Assembly: GCA_964035015.1 (NCBI GenBank) | Contig: OZ036007.1 | Location: forward strand, 10,987,881-11,051,880 | Length of the DNA: 64,000 nucleotides | Direction: 5' to 3' | From: Corallium rubrum | Lineage: Eukaryota; Cnidaria; Anthozoa; Scleralcyonacea; Coralliidae | Part shown: positions 10,833 through 23,459 of the stretch, in pieces | How the letters are laid out: the number at the start of each line of letters is the position of its first letter | Numbering within the stretch: position 1 is the first letter of the stretch | The notes under the pieces: model-generated | The model's input: only the letters and a program-made list of their open reading frames with translations | Database searches by the model: none | What the model was told of the DNA's origin: nothing | Program-made: the position numbers and the translations under genes

Positions 10833-11058
10833 GCGGTTTAGGTGTTTAATGTTTCGGGACATCCGTATTCAGGCGTATTATTTAGCCTGTAAAATCACTT
10901 AATCACGTTTGCTAGCGCCAAACTTCACGCGTTTCTTAGTGAAACATCCACTCAATACTATCGTTCCTTGCTGGGCTTGAACCACGAAGATGTGTGGATC
11001 GAAGTTGATGTTGAGTATTCGTACGGATGTCCCGAAACACTCAACCTAAATCAGCTGT
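10833..11058. mobile_element. Foldback MITE in the 3' flank of PP1R3 paralogue A
   Basis: Arms at about 10833-10878 and 11013-11058 are inverted copies sharing GTTTCGGGACATCCGTA. The interior is about 135 bp and has no gene. It may lie inside the 3' UTR of the upstream gene. Confidence 0.7.
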
Positions 11059-11412
11059 AGAAAACCATATTATATACGGAATTGTTAATTTTTGTTAGGC
11101 TAAAACCTTTCGTCTATAGCGGACATGATATGTGTAAACTCTATTTTTCGGAGAGAAACTGCTTTGCGTATATGTGTGTTGGCCGACAGTACAGGAGTCT
11201 GACAATATATGGATTATTGTGTCAATCAAATGACTAATAATCTTTAATTGGTATTTACCGAGTCCTTTATAAATGTACTGCTGTGAGGTTTTGTGTGAAG
11301 ACAAGTAGTCGCAGATATGCGAGATACCGCGGGATTTTTTTCCTATAGGATAAGAACTCTTTAATCTATCATTAAGTCTAGTATTCGGATGATAATGTGC
11401 ATACATGATGCG

Positions 11413-12010
11413 GTAGGTTGGAAAACCCGGAATCCGGAATCCGGAATGGAATCCGGAATCTGTAGGAATCGTCATAGTTAATATAAAAACGGTTTTCCTA
11501 ATGATATTAGTAATATAATAATTAACTATTAAAATAATAATGATAACTAACCAATATATCATATAATGATTAACTATTAATTAATTAGTAATATAATAAT
11601 TAACTATTAATTATTAACTATTAAAATAACAATAATAATTATCAACATAAATCGTATGACATTTTATTTTGGCTTGCAAGAAGTTTGTTTTGTACGAATT
11701 TTTTTATTATTCAAAATCACTGAATGAGTCAACGCATCACTGTATATCTCGCTATGCATGTTTTGCAAACCGCAGAAAATAATAAAAGGGTGTTAGTATA
11801 TTGTCTGACTATGGAGGCAAGCCGCGAGCTATCCTGTTTACCGGGCTAGCTCGCTAGGCAGTATATTGTTTCTGCCTTTCTGGTGTGCGTTTAATATTAT
11901 AGGCGAATTTCATCATGCCTAATAAGTACTGGGATGATTTGATGTCAACAAAAATATCAAAATGCTCCCCCAATAGTCAATATATACAGGATAATACGCG
12001 AAGCGCTTTT
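11413..12010 (+). repeat. Left inverted arm of the 6.6 kb element
   Basis: This is a single copy of the arm sequence, 598 bp. It begins GGTAGGTTGGAAAACCCGGA and ends CGCGAAGCGCTTTT. Compared with the right arm it lacks the 165 bp internal duplication. Confidence 0.85.
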
Positions 12011-12857
12011 GAATAAGTCTTGAAAAAGTCAACCTGGCAACTAGTCCGAAACGCTCTATTAAAGACGGATAAAGAAACCTAAAGATCGACTATAACTTAA
12101 CGATATCACGGAGAGTGTCGTAAAAACGCATTAAAAACTTAATTCTGGATTGTCGGCAGAGAACTCAGGTGAATATAATGATATTAATTACTCACGTCCG
12201 CTCCATGTTGACACGATCAAGTTAGATCTATCCGATTTCTCCAGGCATTTTAATAGACTTGCTTAAATGGATTTGTCATTGCATTCAGATTGTTTTTTGT
12301 TAACACTGCACTCATTGACTGTTGCGCCGGTACAACAAATATCGCGTGCATGTACAGTATGGAGTCTATTTTATTACTTTTGTTCTCTGCCCGCTCTCTA
12401 TCCATTTACACACAATGGCATATAACTTTCAGTTTCCATACACGCAGCCAAATTATCGGGATTGCAATCGAGAGCTGTTGCCTTATTGCGTGCGCAATCA
12501 CTGCAATAATTTTTGTCATGTAAACACCCGATGATGATTGGAATATAAAGTTCAATCCTACTCCGGAGGTGGTTTGCGGTATATTGCGTTTTAAATTGTA
12601 GCATTTGTGCGTATTAAAACTAGTTTTTATTCTAGATTATTTTTGAGGAAACACCTGACAAGGTTTCCTGCTTGGAAAATCCTTGCTTAGTGTATATGTG
12701 ACAGCTAAAATAACTTGCTACGACTAATTAATTAAGTTGTATAAACAGGTGTGATTGTCACCTAACCTTTTCCCTGTGCGTGTTCAAAGCGGTGATTATC
12801 TATATCCAGAAATTTTTGTTCGAGATTATAACTGATTCTTAAAGTTCTGCAGTGAAG
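12011..12857 (+). other. Upstream region of the element-borne gene
   Basis: There is no coding exon. GGAATATAAAGTTC at about 12539-12552 is a TATA-like candidate about 300 bp before the first ATG. The region is single-copy within this window. Confidence 0.3.
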
Positions 12858-15800
12858 ATGCCTTTTGGAAAGCGGTTGTACTCTGATGTTCTTTCAGGTA
12901 AAAATCCACGTGTGTTACTTTTATGTGGTAAAATATGCATAAACTACCTCGATGTACTTCTGATGATTTATCATTGATTAAATAAATAAATATACAGGTC
13001 ATGAAGAGAATTCTTCGTCAGCTACGCTTTCTGACCATGGTTCTGACTCATCGTCTGGTGACACAATATACATGTAAGTGTACATTTTCGCGCTATGCCA
13101 TGCAGTAAAACCATTCTTAGCGTGTAAATTTTATATATTGGTATTGGTATAAAAAATTTTTTCTTCTATTGTACCACTTAGCGAGCAAGAACCAGTGGCT
13201 CAGCGCAAGCGAAAGATGTACAAGCCCAAGAAAAACAAAGCAAAGCCACCAAAAAATGCAAAAAATGGTCAGTACAATGTCTATATATCACATTTAAAAC
13301 AAGTCATACATTTCCATGGCACAATCGTGTTTGGGGGTATTAAAGAAGCATGAATTTCAGACCTTTTTGGCATATTTAAATATTTGTAATTTTAGTCATT
13401 CGTAGTCACGCAATCAGTAGTCGCCGTCGCGGGAAAACTTCCCATGACAAGCAATCAAGTAAATTAAACGTGGCTTTAAAGTACGCAAACTTTTTGGTGT
13501 ACTCTATTGAGGTTATTGTAAAATACCTTTGCATTGCCTGTCTTAAAACTTCGCGTTGCGCTAATGGGTGTAGTTACTTAGCGGGGGCGGGAAGAGTAAA
13601 GCACAAAATTCGAGCAAAAAATAGACAGTTGGAATCGATAAAAATAGACATTGGCTTCTGGAAAAATTTCGTCCGATGCAGAAGGAAAAAGCCTTTCCAG
13701 TTTGAAATTTTGACCAGTAAAGTAATGTATCAATATATCGAGAATTTGCGAATACCATTGGACGCTCGCAGGCAAAGCGTGTTAGCTCAATGAATGCTAC
13801 CAGCGGCAGGGACGTAGCCAGGGGGGAGCCAGGGGAGCCGCGGCTCCCCCCCCTTTTGATATAAAACAACAGTCATGTAACTACAAAACTGCTGCGATAT
13901 GAATTGTGTCAGGAAATAAACTGTAAACAGTGTATTCATATGACGTTTGCGTGTCTTGAGTATTTTATATGACGTTTTATAACCTTTAGAGTCTGTAAAA
14001 TCTTCCTCCAAAAGCCAGGAAATGGCATTTCAGCGACTCGAGTTTCAAAATTTCCCGGGGGAGCATGCCCCTGGACCCCCCTAAAAAATTATTTTGATTT
14101 CCGCTCCCCCCCCCCTTTCAAAATCCTGGCTACGTCCCTGACCAGAGGTATATAGTTGCGCCGGCGTTGTACTGAACAACAAACATACGCTGTTTCGGCC
14201 TCCAGTTTAGCATAATTTATCTATTACATAAGACTCATAGCTGCTTATTTAAGCTTTGCAACAAGAATCTACAATACTGCAGCGTGCACGATTAACTTGA
14301 TTGATCTAGCTAATGCTTTATTGTGGGAAAGGAAATTGTAGCAACGTCAGGATGTCACACACCTTTCCTTGCATGATAACAGGATTAACAGAGAGTTAAA
14401 CCTGGCAACGCCCAAGCACGCGAGTTTCGTGCGAGAGTTAAAAATAGACGTGAAATGTTAATACATTTTGGAAGTCATTTACGCAAAAAAGCAGTACTAT
14501 ATATATATATATATATGTTACTCTGGCCATGTCTGTGCTGTCATTAATGGATACTGAGTACTGGATCTCCTTTCCTTTTATCTGATTCTGGGCATGTTTG
14601 ATTTTATCGAGTAGGATTATGTTCGGATGTATTGTTCGTTCAATCGCAATCGTTCAAAAAGTTTAACGTATAAGAAAGACTCAGAACGGTTGTAAAGCGT
14701 ACAGACCGCCGCCCAAATTAACCCGGCTGGACACGCTAAAACAGATATATGTACTTTGATACATGTTCAGAATACACGCAAAACGGAAAATCCGCTGTAG
14801 ATAATCCCCTAACCGAGGTTATCTGGAAAACGCAAGTAGCAGATAGCGGAAACCCGTTGCGGGTAGTCATTTGAGGGTAAAATGGAAAATGCGGGTAGTC
14901 ATTTGCGGATAAAATGGAAAATGGAAAATGCGGGTAGATACTTGTGGGTAGAATATGGAAAATGCCAGGAAGTAGACGAATTTTAACTAAATTAATTTCC
15001 TGATTTGGCTAGGCGCAGTTAAAGTAGGTGCTAGAGTGGGATTTTATCACCAACTTTCAGATTTCCGCACCGCAGACGAGATTTACAGTAGAGTCTCAGT
15101 CGACTTTCGCAGTTAAAAATATAATAGTCGATATTCGAAATGAATATTCGAATTAGCATGTGTGCAGACTCTACTTGAGGAAACCACGGTTAATAAACAA
15201 GACATCAAACACACTCATAGATGAGGGTTTTTATCTAAATAGCAGTAATATGGTAATACGAATTTGTACAAAATAATTCATGAAAAACCATGTGCAAATT
15301 AAGTAAGTTGTTATAGAGCTCTCGCATCTCTGTTACATTGCATTATATTGTATTACATTCATGTAGTAAAATGGAAAATGCCGGTAAAATTGAAAAAGTG
15401 AGTTTGAAAAATGAAAAAAATAGAATTTCAAAATGTTTAATACCGCGTGACGAATTTTAACTAAATTAACCTCCTGATTTAACTATCCTGGCTAGGCGCA
15501 GTTAAAGTAGGTGCTAAAGTGGTATTTTAACACCAACTTTCAGATTTCCGCACCGCTTCTCTTTACGGACGACCTAAATCGATCCATCCGCACGAGATTT
15601 ACAGTCTTGGGGCTTATTTCCAATTTTATGCAACGAAAAGTGTCAGTCGACTTTCGCAGTTTAGAATTAGTGATAACAATCCGATATCTGAAATGAATTA
15701 ACATGCGCGCAGACTCTACTCGACGAAACCACAGTTAATAAACAAGATATATATCATACACACTCATAGATGAGGGTTTTTTAATTTAAATAGCAGTGAT

Positions 15801-17309
15801 ATAGTAATATGAATTTATTATACAAAATAATTCAGGTATAATTCATGTGCAAATTTTAATTGTTAAAGAGCTCCCGGATCTCTGTTACATTACATTACAT
15901 TACATTACATTACATTACATTACATTACATTACATTACATTACATTACATTACATTACATTATATTGCATAACATTGCACCCGCATTTTCCATTTTACCC
16001 GCAATTTTTTACCCGCATTTTCCATTTACCCGCAATTTTCTACCCGCATTTTCCATCAGAAGGCCAATCAGAAAAGGCCCTGAAATAATGTCTGTTACCG
16101 GGGCACGCGACCACGTGGGTCGAGAATGTTTAGCCGCTGTCAGCTAATTACAGACGGGTGGCTAATTCCAAGCAAATATTTTATTTATAGCCACCGATTT
16201 TAATGTAAATGATATTACAATTATGCAGAAATCATGAATATGAATTTCCATGTTACGCTGTCTGTTTAAACCATAAAAGCGTCATTCCGCGGTGCAATTT
16301 TTCATGCTACTTGTCTCGCAATAATTTATTATATGTAAAAAAAACCTTGGTACTTTCAAAACTAAAATAAACTAAATACTTTTCTAGCCAATGTACACCT
16401 TGATGATAGTGACTCCAACACTTCCAAAGAAGATAAAGATGCATTTTCCGATGTACCAGTGCAAGACACGAAATCGACCGGTTCGTACATTGTACACATT
16501 TCTTTTGCGATTTGTATTTTAAGTGAACATAAATATACAATTAAACAAGTCTAGATTTGTATAGTAAGTATTATGTACTGGTATTATGTGTTTTAGACCT
16601 GAAAGCTACTGAGCTTGTTACAGTGTCGAGTGGCAGCGATTGCTCTGATCAATCCTCGATTGTTGGTAACATCAAACACAGGGCCAGTGCTTCGAGCGGA
16701 TTGGCTGATGACCCAATAATGATTGGTGAAGTCACCCCTAAGAAATCGACGGTACGAGCCCCCGGGTATGCTAGTTATGGGAAAACGATGGCAAAAAGAC
16801 GAGCAATTAGCAGTCTAAAGATCAAAAGTATCCAGCCAAAATGCATTTCACCTCATAATGATTTCAAGATTAGACAGCTTGAAGAAGATGTTTCTGAGAG
16901 AAGTAGCGACAAGAATAATGTTGAAATATCCCAATTTCTCAACGGTGACACCAGATTCCCGACAATTAGCCAATGCAATGAAAGTTATAGTGCCGAAGAA
17001 CTGCTAACGTACATTCGAGAGGGCTTCACGGAAGAAAGAAAATGCAGCAAGCAGCCAATGAGAGTTCAAAAAAATGCAATTTTTGCTATAGATACACGGT
17101 TTGTTCCCCTCGAGGACTTGCCTGCGGATGGAAATGGATCCTATGTAAACAACGGTCGCTCGACTCATACGTATCGCTGCAAGACGAATGGAAACTGGAA
17201 GAAATTGAATTCCCGGTGTTTGCAGCTTTCAAATTCAAGCGAGGTGCATTTTACGAAAAGCGCTTCGCGTATTATCCTGTATATATTGACTATTGGGGGA
17301 GTATTTTGA
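12858..17309 (+). CDS. Six-exon gene of unknown family inside the 6.6 kb element
   Basis: Exons 12858-12897, 12998-13073, 13182-13267, 13396-13458, 16388-16480 and 16597-17309 join with perfectly compatible phases to one frame of 356 codons; introns have GT/AG borders (e.g. GTAAGT after 13073). Such phase agreement over five introns argues that the gene is real. The product starts MPFGKRLYSDVLSG and has an acidic/Ser-rich stretch (SDHGSDSSSGD). A strongly basic nuclear-localisation-like block (RKRKMYKPKKNKAKPPKNAK) follows, then another acidic Ser-rich block, and a longer C-terminal part with no motif I recognise. Near 17042-17347 a second frame is also open and contains FPVFAAFKFKRGAFYEKRFA followed by YYPVYIDYW, which looks more protein-like than the main frame. 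A frameshift or an extra splice in the last exon is therefore possible. Intron 4 (2.9 kb) is filled with nested repeats. It could be a transposase, an accessory protein or captured host sequence. Confidence 0.6.
13807..14140. mobile_element. Short TIR element with C/G-runs (MITE), nested in intron 4
   Basis: The ends are CAGGGACGTAGCCAGG and its complement CCTGGCTACGTCCCTG. Subterminal G/C runs (GGCTCCCCCCCC) flank an interior of about 250 bp that includes GGGGGAGCATGCCCCTGGA. Related 'GGGGCATGCCCC...GGAAATTTT' sequences recur at about 39300-39520, 48890-49030 and 63420-63640. Confidence 0.8.
14800..16060. mobile_element. Repeat-bounded block with GCGGGTAAAATGGAAAA ends and an internal duplication
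   Basis: The left end holds tandem copies of a GCGGGTAG..AAAATGGAAAAT unit (about 14830-14965). The right end holds the complement (TTTTCCATTTTACCCGC, about 15980-16055). Inside, about 320 bp starting GACGAATTTTAACTAAATTA are duplicated (about 14978-15300 and 15446-15850), with substitutions and small insertions. No transposase frame was seen; it is probably a non-autonomous element nested in intron 4 of the gene above. Confidence 0.65.
15884..15962. repeat. (TTACA)n pentanucleotide microsatellite
   Basis: About 15 nearly perfect TTACA units lie within the block described above; the copy of this position near 15340 has only an interrupted short version. Confidence 0.95.
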
Positions 17310-18049
17310 TATTTTTGTTGACATCAAATCATCCCAGTACTTATTAGGCATGATGAAATTCGCCTATAATATTAAACGCACACCAGAAAGGCAGAAACAA
17401 TATACTGCCTAGCGAGCTAGCCCGGTAAACAGGATAGCTCGCGGCTTGCCTCCATAGTCAGACAATATACTAACACCCTTTTATTATTTTCTGCGGTTTG
17501 CAAAACATGCATAGCGAGATATACAGTGATGCGTTGACTCATTCAGTGATTTTGAATAATAAAAAAATTCGTACAAAACAAACTTCTTGCAAGCCAAAAT
17601 AAAATGTCATACGATTTATGTTGATAATTATTATTGTTATTTTAATAGTTAATAATTAATAGTTAATTATTATATTACTAATTAATTAATAGCTAATCAT
17701 TATATGATATATTGGTTAGTTATCTAAAAAAATTCGTACAAAACAAACTTCTTGCAAGCCAAAATAAAATGTCATACGATTTATGTTGATAATTATTATT
17801 GTTATTTTAATAGTTAATAATTAATAGTTAATTATTATATTACTAATTAATTAATAGTTAATCATCATATGATATATTGGTTAGTTATCATTATTATTTT
17901 AATAGTTAATAGTTAATTATTATATTACTAATATCATTAGGAAAACCGTTTTTATATTAACTATGACGATTCCTACAGATTCCGGATTCCATTCTGGATT
18001 CCAGATTCCATTCCGGATTCCGGATTCCGGATTTTCCAACCTACCTACG
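17257..18049 (-). repeat. Right inverted arm of the 6.6 kb element
   Basis: Reverse complement of the left arm, 793 bp. It includes a roughly 165 bp tandem duplication starting at the AAAAAAATTCGTACAAAACA phrase (17561 and about 17726). The 3' end of the internal gene is encoded within its first about 90 bp. Confidence 0.85.
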
Positions 18050-18224
18050 TGATGCCCATCGATAATCCAGAATTGAATAGATTTCAAAAAAATTTTCCAG
18101 TTTTCAATTACATATACTGTACGTCCGTGTTGCATGGAAACAAACTGACTACATGTTAAAGCCTATAGGTCAAAGTGAAAAGGCGGTGAACGGACGAGAA
18201 GTATAGTTTTGATAAGGAAATACT

Positions 18225-18251
18225 GACGTTTCGAGCCGAGCTCTTCGTCGG
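18225..18251 (-). ncRNA. Hammerhead-ribozyme-like motif 2
   Basis: On the - strand: CCGACGA (one mismatch to CUGANGA), stem II GAGC-TCG-GCTC, GAA, self-complementary ACGT, then C. The arrangement matches motif 1, including an extra A before stem II. The C in place of the invariant U4 probably makes it inactive, so this is likely a decayed retroelement end. Confidence 0.35.
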
Positions 18252-18482
18252 CGTAACATTTACTTTACTCTCATGATGAACAGCTTCGAAAGATCAGTAT
18301 TTCGTTATTGGCAAAACTATTCCCAGCAGTTTCAGTTACCACCTTCAGTTCACTTTCTATATACGCAGCACTCTATTTTAGGATCTGTCTGCATCGAAAC
18401 TAAACGAATTCTTTGGAAATTTGAAAAAGACTATACTTTTAAGGAATATAGCATTCATTGTATACAATGACATGTATACGCC

Positions 18483-18665
18483 GGCTGGGGTATATAGATA
18501 TATCCCTACAAAATACAGACGCATGTATACTTCCTATGTAGTATAGCGCCCCCAACAATGTAATACACTGTATATATAATGAACGCTATTACGCTATATT
18601 TGTTGGACATATAGTCTTTCCAAAACAGATTCGGTTCAAGTATGAAAAATTGCATTTTTCTTCAA
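18483..18665 (+). repeat. Dispersed repeat D1, copy 1
   Basis: The segment containing GCCCCCAACAATGTAATACA and TTTGTTGGACATATAGTCTT recurs in inverse orientation at about 33325-33500 and, more diverged, at about 34493-34700. Two of the copies bracket the recombinase and HECT/integrase elements in opposite orientation. Confidence 0.75.
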
Positions 18666-18705
18666 ACACACACACACACGCACACACACACGCACACACA
18701 CACAT
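18666..18705. repeat. (CA)n microsatellite with CG interruptions
   Basis: CACACACACACGCACACACA type tract of about 40 bp at the end of dispersed repeat D1. Confidence 0.9.
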
Positions 18706-18711
18706 ATATTT

Positions 18712-18832
18712 AATAGATAATTACTGAGGCCAACGGCATTATTGAATATATTGCAGCTAGCTGAGGGCGTAGCCCGAAGCTGGCTGCAATATATTCAATA
18801 CGGTAATGCCGTTTGGCCGAAGTAATTATCTA
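18712..18832. mobile_element. Short foldback abutting the recombinase element
   Basis: A near-perfect palindrome of about 120 bp: ATAGATAATTACT...GCAATATATTCAATA and its complement, with the loop around GAGGGCGTAGCCCGAAG. Its outer arm sequence AGTAATTAT resembles the outermost bases of the 64 bp TIR that starts directly after it (18834). Confidence 0.75.
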
Positions 18833-18833
18833 T

Positions 18834-18897
18834 TATAATTACTGACCCGCGTCAAATTCCATTGTTCTCTGTCTGCATTATATCAACGATTTCAGGC
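18834..18897 (+). repeat. Left 64 bp TIR of the recombinase element
   Basis: Identical over 64 bp to the reverse complement of 21022-21085. Similarity stops sharply on the inner side after CAGGC. Confidence 0.95.
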
Positions 18898-19118
18898 ACC
18901 CCATTCCCAAACAATGAACAGGATGTATTGTTTACAATTTCAATAGGAAAGTTTTTGAATATCACTGTCAGAATTTTAGATTAGTTATAGAATTTGCGTG
19001 TTTTGTTTTGTTTGATTGTTATTGATGTGGACTTTGGAAGAACATTTGCATATTATAAGAGAACAAATAATTTTATTTATTCAATTTAGTTAGGCTTAGC
19101 TAGTGGCGTGGTATAGAG

Positions 19119-20589
19119 ATGGAAGATTCTTCAGAAGATGAAAGTTTTTATATCACACAGTCGTCGACAAATAAGCGAAAGCTAAGCGAAGAAAGAGACG
19201 TTGACGTTCATGAACTAGCTGTTCTTTTCGAGAATGAGAATGCACAGGAGGGAAGTGAAGAGACTGATGAAGATAGAAAAGGTACGGAGCACGTGGCGAA
19301 TTTAAAATTGTCGAAAGGTTGGTTCGCTAGTTTAGTATGTTCTTTTGCTTGTTGAGTTTTTAATGTAATGAAATGTGTCGTTTGTAACCAGGAAATAGAT
19401 TTCGAAAACCGATAACGTCGTTGGAGTGCGAAAAGTTCAAACAAAGTTGGACTTCGGAAGCTAGTCGAAAGAAGTGGCGTTGGGTGTTGAAAACATTTGA
19501 AGAGTGGCGGACCGAAAGAAATCATGGTGTGACTAATCTCACCTGTAGTGGAGAACCAGTGATGAACGCAAGCTTAGAAGAAATGTCTGTCGATGAATTG
19601 GATTATTTCCTGGCACGTTTCGTTGCAGAAGTGAGAAAAGTAGACGGGAAAGAGTATCCCGGCAAGACTATATATGAAATGTTAAGTAGCATTCAAACGT
19701 ATTTACGCGTGGAATGTAAGCGTATAATGTGACTTTAATTGATAAGACAAGTTGTGTATTTAGAGAGTTAAATTCGGCGTTAAATTTTGTATTGAAAGAA
19801 AGAGCAGGGCAAGGATTAGGCGTAGAGGTCGCACAAGCTAATTTTATATCGGAAGAGCAAGAAAATTATTTGTGGGAGCACGGTTTCTTAGAAAGCAGCG
19901 GGGCAAGTTTGCTTAGAGATACGTTAGTTTATGTGTTCGGTATACAATTTGCGCTTAGGGCTGGTCAAGAGCATAGAAATTTGAGAAGTAAAAACTCGCA
20001 ACTATCCCTACAAGTTGACGAATTTGGGTCTGAATATTTGCAGTATACGGAAGATGTCAGCAAGACGAATAACGGGGGGTTAGCCCATTTGCGTATCAAA
20101 AGAAAAGTTGTTCGGGCATATAAGAATTTAGAAAATCCCCTTCGTTGTCCAGTTGAGCTTTATAAGAAATATTTATCTCATGTTCCAAAGGACATCAGCG
20201 ATAACGCGTTCTATTTGCGAGCTTTGGCAAAGCCAAATGGTGATATTTGGTATTACAAAAAAGCTGTGGGTAGGGAAACGTTAGGAAATGTGGTGAAAAA
20301 TATTATGAAGAATGCCGGGTTTGAAGGGCATTTTACAAATCACTCTCTTCGGCGTAGTTGCGCTACAAGATTGTACAATGCGGGAATATCAGAACAAGTT
20401 ATTCAGGAGACGACTGGTCACCGGTCATCTGATGGGGCGTATAAATGTACTTCGACGTCAATTAAAAGAAAAGCGAGTGAGATATTACAAGGTTCCGATT
20501 TACGTAAGGTTGAAGTGAATACGGAAGGTGAAAAGAAAATATGTTTAAAGAAAAATACTGAAAATGACGTGTCTGACTTATGTTGTTGA
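19119..20589 (+). CDS. Crypton-like tyrosine recombinase (YR, DUF3504-type), possibly interrupted
   Basis: Exon 1 is 19119-19280 (acidic N-terminus MEDSSEDESFYITQSSTNKR). It splices at GTACGG to 19393, followed by a core-binding-type region (TSLECEKFKQSWTSEASRKK...). The catalytic domain shows the R-H-R-H-Y series: LRAGQEHRNL (Arg codon 19957), HSLRRSCATRLYNAGISEQV (His 20341, Arg 20350), TGHRS (His 20419) and the Tyr of GAYK (20440). Enzymes of this fold cut and rejoin DNA through a covalent 3'-phosphotyrosine. Between the core-binding and catalytic parts the frame changes near 19715-19765: the first frame meets TGA at 19730-19732 while the second is open on both sides. Either a very short intron or a frameshift lies there; I could not find a splice pair with satisfying phase. 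The stop is TGA at 20587-20589. The closest relatives by motif are Crypton recombinases and domesticated ZMYM/QRICH1-type proteins. Confidence 0.85.
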
Positions 20590-20854
20590 TCAATCGCTTG
20601 TAATTAATACAGGCTGCACTAAGATCGTTGTGTCGTATAAATGAATGCTTTAAAAATGGTGACTGCCGATATGTTATTTAGTGCAGATGTTGTGTAATTA
20701 TTTATAATATAAAATATGTCCTGTTTATGGAATTGTGTTCTTGTTTTGTTGTGTACAATCGTATAATTTTTTATATTGGTAAAATCAAGAGTAAGCTTGT
20801 AGATTCATCTAATAATTATGAGGAAGACTGTTTTTAGCTTGTTTTTTTATTGCT

Positions 20855-20946
20855 GGGTGCAATATTTTTAATATTGCAGTGTGCTAGCAGCAATATTTTT
20901 AATATTGCAGTGTGCTGGCTGCAATATTTTTAATATTGCAGTGTGC
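20855..20946. repeat. Three tandem palindromic 31 bp units
   Basis: GCAATATTTTTAATATTGCA followed by GTGTGCTNGC occurs three times. Each unit is itself a hairpin. The position just inside the right TIR suggests recombinase-binding or subterminal sites, by inference only. Confidence 0.85.
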
Positions 20947-21021
20947 CAGTTTAGTACGTTTATAATTACCCCTGATAATTTCCCCGCTACCAAAAAGGAC
21001 CGTCGCCGTTTTCCTAAAACA

Positions 21022-21080
21022 GCCTGAAATCGTTGATATAATGCAGACAGAGAACAATGGAATTTGACGCGGGTCAGTAA

Positions 21081-21085
<5 letters not shown>
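21022..21085 (-). repeat. Right 64 bp TIR of the recombinase element
   Basis: Exact reverse complement of 18834-18897. Confidence 0.95.
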
Positions 21086-22700
<1,615 letters not shown>

Positions 22701-22813
22701 AATAAATTCATATAGTGTTTACTTGGTCGAGAGGGCTCAACACGACAGTTAATGTTGTGGAGTAATGATATTTGGTTTAAAAAGGATAAAAATACAGTTT
22801 TAAAAAGTTCGGT

Positions 22814-22845
22814 TACTCGAGTTTCATGCTCAAAGCGATCATCAG
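22814..22845 (-). ncRNA. Hammerhead-ribozyme-like motif 3
   Basis: On the - strand: perfect CTGATGA core, a weak stem II (inner pairs GCT/AGC), GAA, then the 8 bp palindrome ACTCGAGT and A. The palindromic stem III fits a dimer-type hammerhead. A long perfect hairpin (22846-22929) lies directly on its 5' side on the same strand. Confidence 0.4.
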
Positions 22846-22929
22846 ACTAAAGGTTTTTAAAATATGAATATGCCTATAAGTATTTTAAATACTTACAGGC
22901 ATATTCATAGTTAAAAACCTTTAGTCTCG
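22846..22929. repeat. Near-perfect hairpin of about 41 bp arms
   Basis: GACTAAAGGTTTTTAAAATA...GCCTATAAGTATTT and its complement meet with almost no loop. It lies between hammerhead-like motif 3 and the target-site copy of the 10.1 kb element. Confidence 0.9.
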
Positions 22930-22950
22930 GTAATTTTTCTGAACGTTTTC

Positions 22951-23330
22951 TATGGTTGGCCATTCGTTTCAAAATTGGGTCTTCGTATACGGGGCTTTTT
23001 TGCACGTATATTTCTATATTTTCATCTGTTTGTACGCGTATATACGCCTATTTTCGACGCATGTATACACGCGTCTTTTTGTACGCGTATATATGCCTAT
23101 TTTCGACGCATGTATACACGCGTCTTTTTGTACGCGTATATACACGCGTCTTTTTGAACGCGTATATGCGTCGTTTTTTGTACCCGTATATACACGCGTC
23201 TTTTTGAACGCGTATATACACGCGTCTTTTTGTACGCGTATATAGGCATCTTTTTATACGCGTATATACACGCGTCTTTTTGAACGCGTATATACACGCG
23301 TCTTTTTGAACGAGGAATATACGCGTGCGA
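22951..23330 (+). repeat. Left TIR plus subterminal array of the 10.1 kb element
   Basis: The terminal about 110 bp match the right end. Then follow about ten imperfect units of ACGCGTATATACACGCGTCT plus TTTTGA/TTTTGT. Each unit contains a CGCGTATATACGCG-like palindrome. The array ends about 130 bp upstream of the HECT gene start, so it may serve as transposase-binding sites and promoter; this is inference. Confidence 0.85.
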
Positions 23331-23459
23331 ATTTGTTTTCGCGCGCAAAGTCATGGCGGCAAATATCGTTCTGTGTCACGGGGGGAGGCGGAACAGAAAG
23401 TTGACTTCGGCCAGTGTTCAAACCTCAGTTCTTTATTCTGTGTTCAAAGTGAAAAGACG

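Larger units (their letters stand above)
11413..18049. mobile_element. 6.6 kb long-inverted-repeat element carrying an unrecognised spliced gene
   Basis: The left arm 11413-12010 and the right arm 17257-18049 are inverted copies over essentially their full length. Both carry, from outside in: (G)TAGGTTGGAAAA, a run of CCGGAATCCGGAAT units, an AT-rich TTAATAGTTAA tract, CAAGAAGTTTGTTTTGTACG, GCGAGCTAGCCCGG (complement on the left) and, at the inner end, CGCGAAGCGCTTTT. The right arm is longer because about 165 bp are tandemly duplicated (about 17565-17890). TGATGC occurs at 11407-11412 and 18050-18055 and may be a 6 bp target duplication. The only gene between the arms is the six-exon gene 12858-17309, whose 3' end runs into the right arm. 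The superfamily could not be assigned. Confidence 0.7.
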
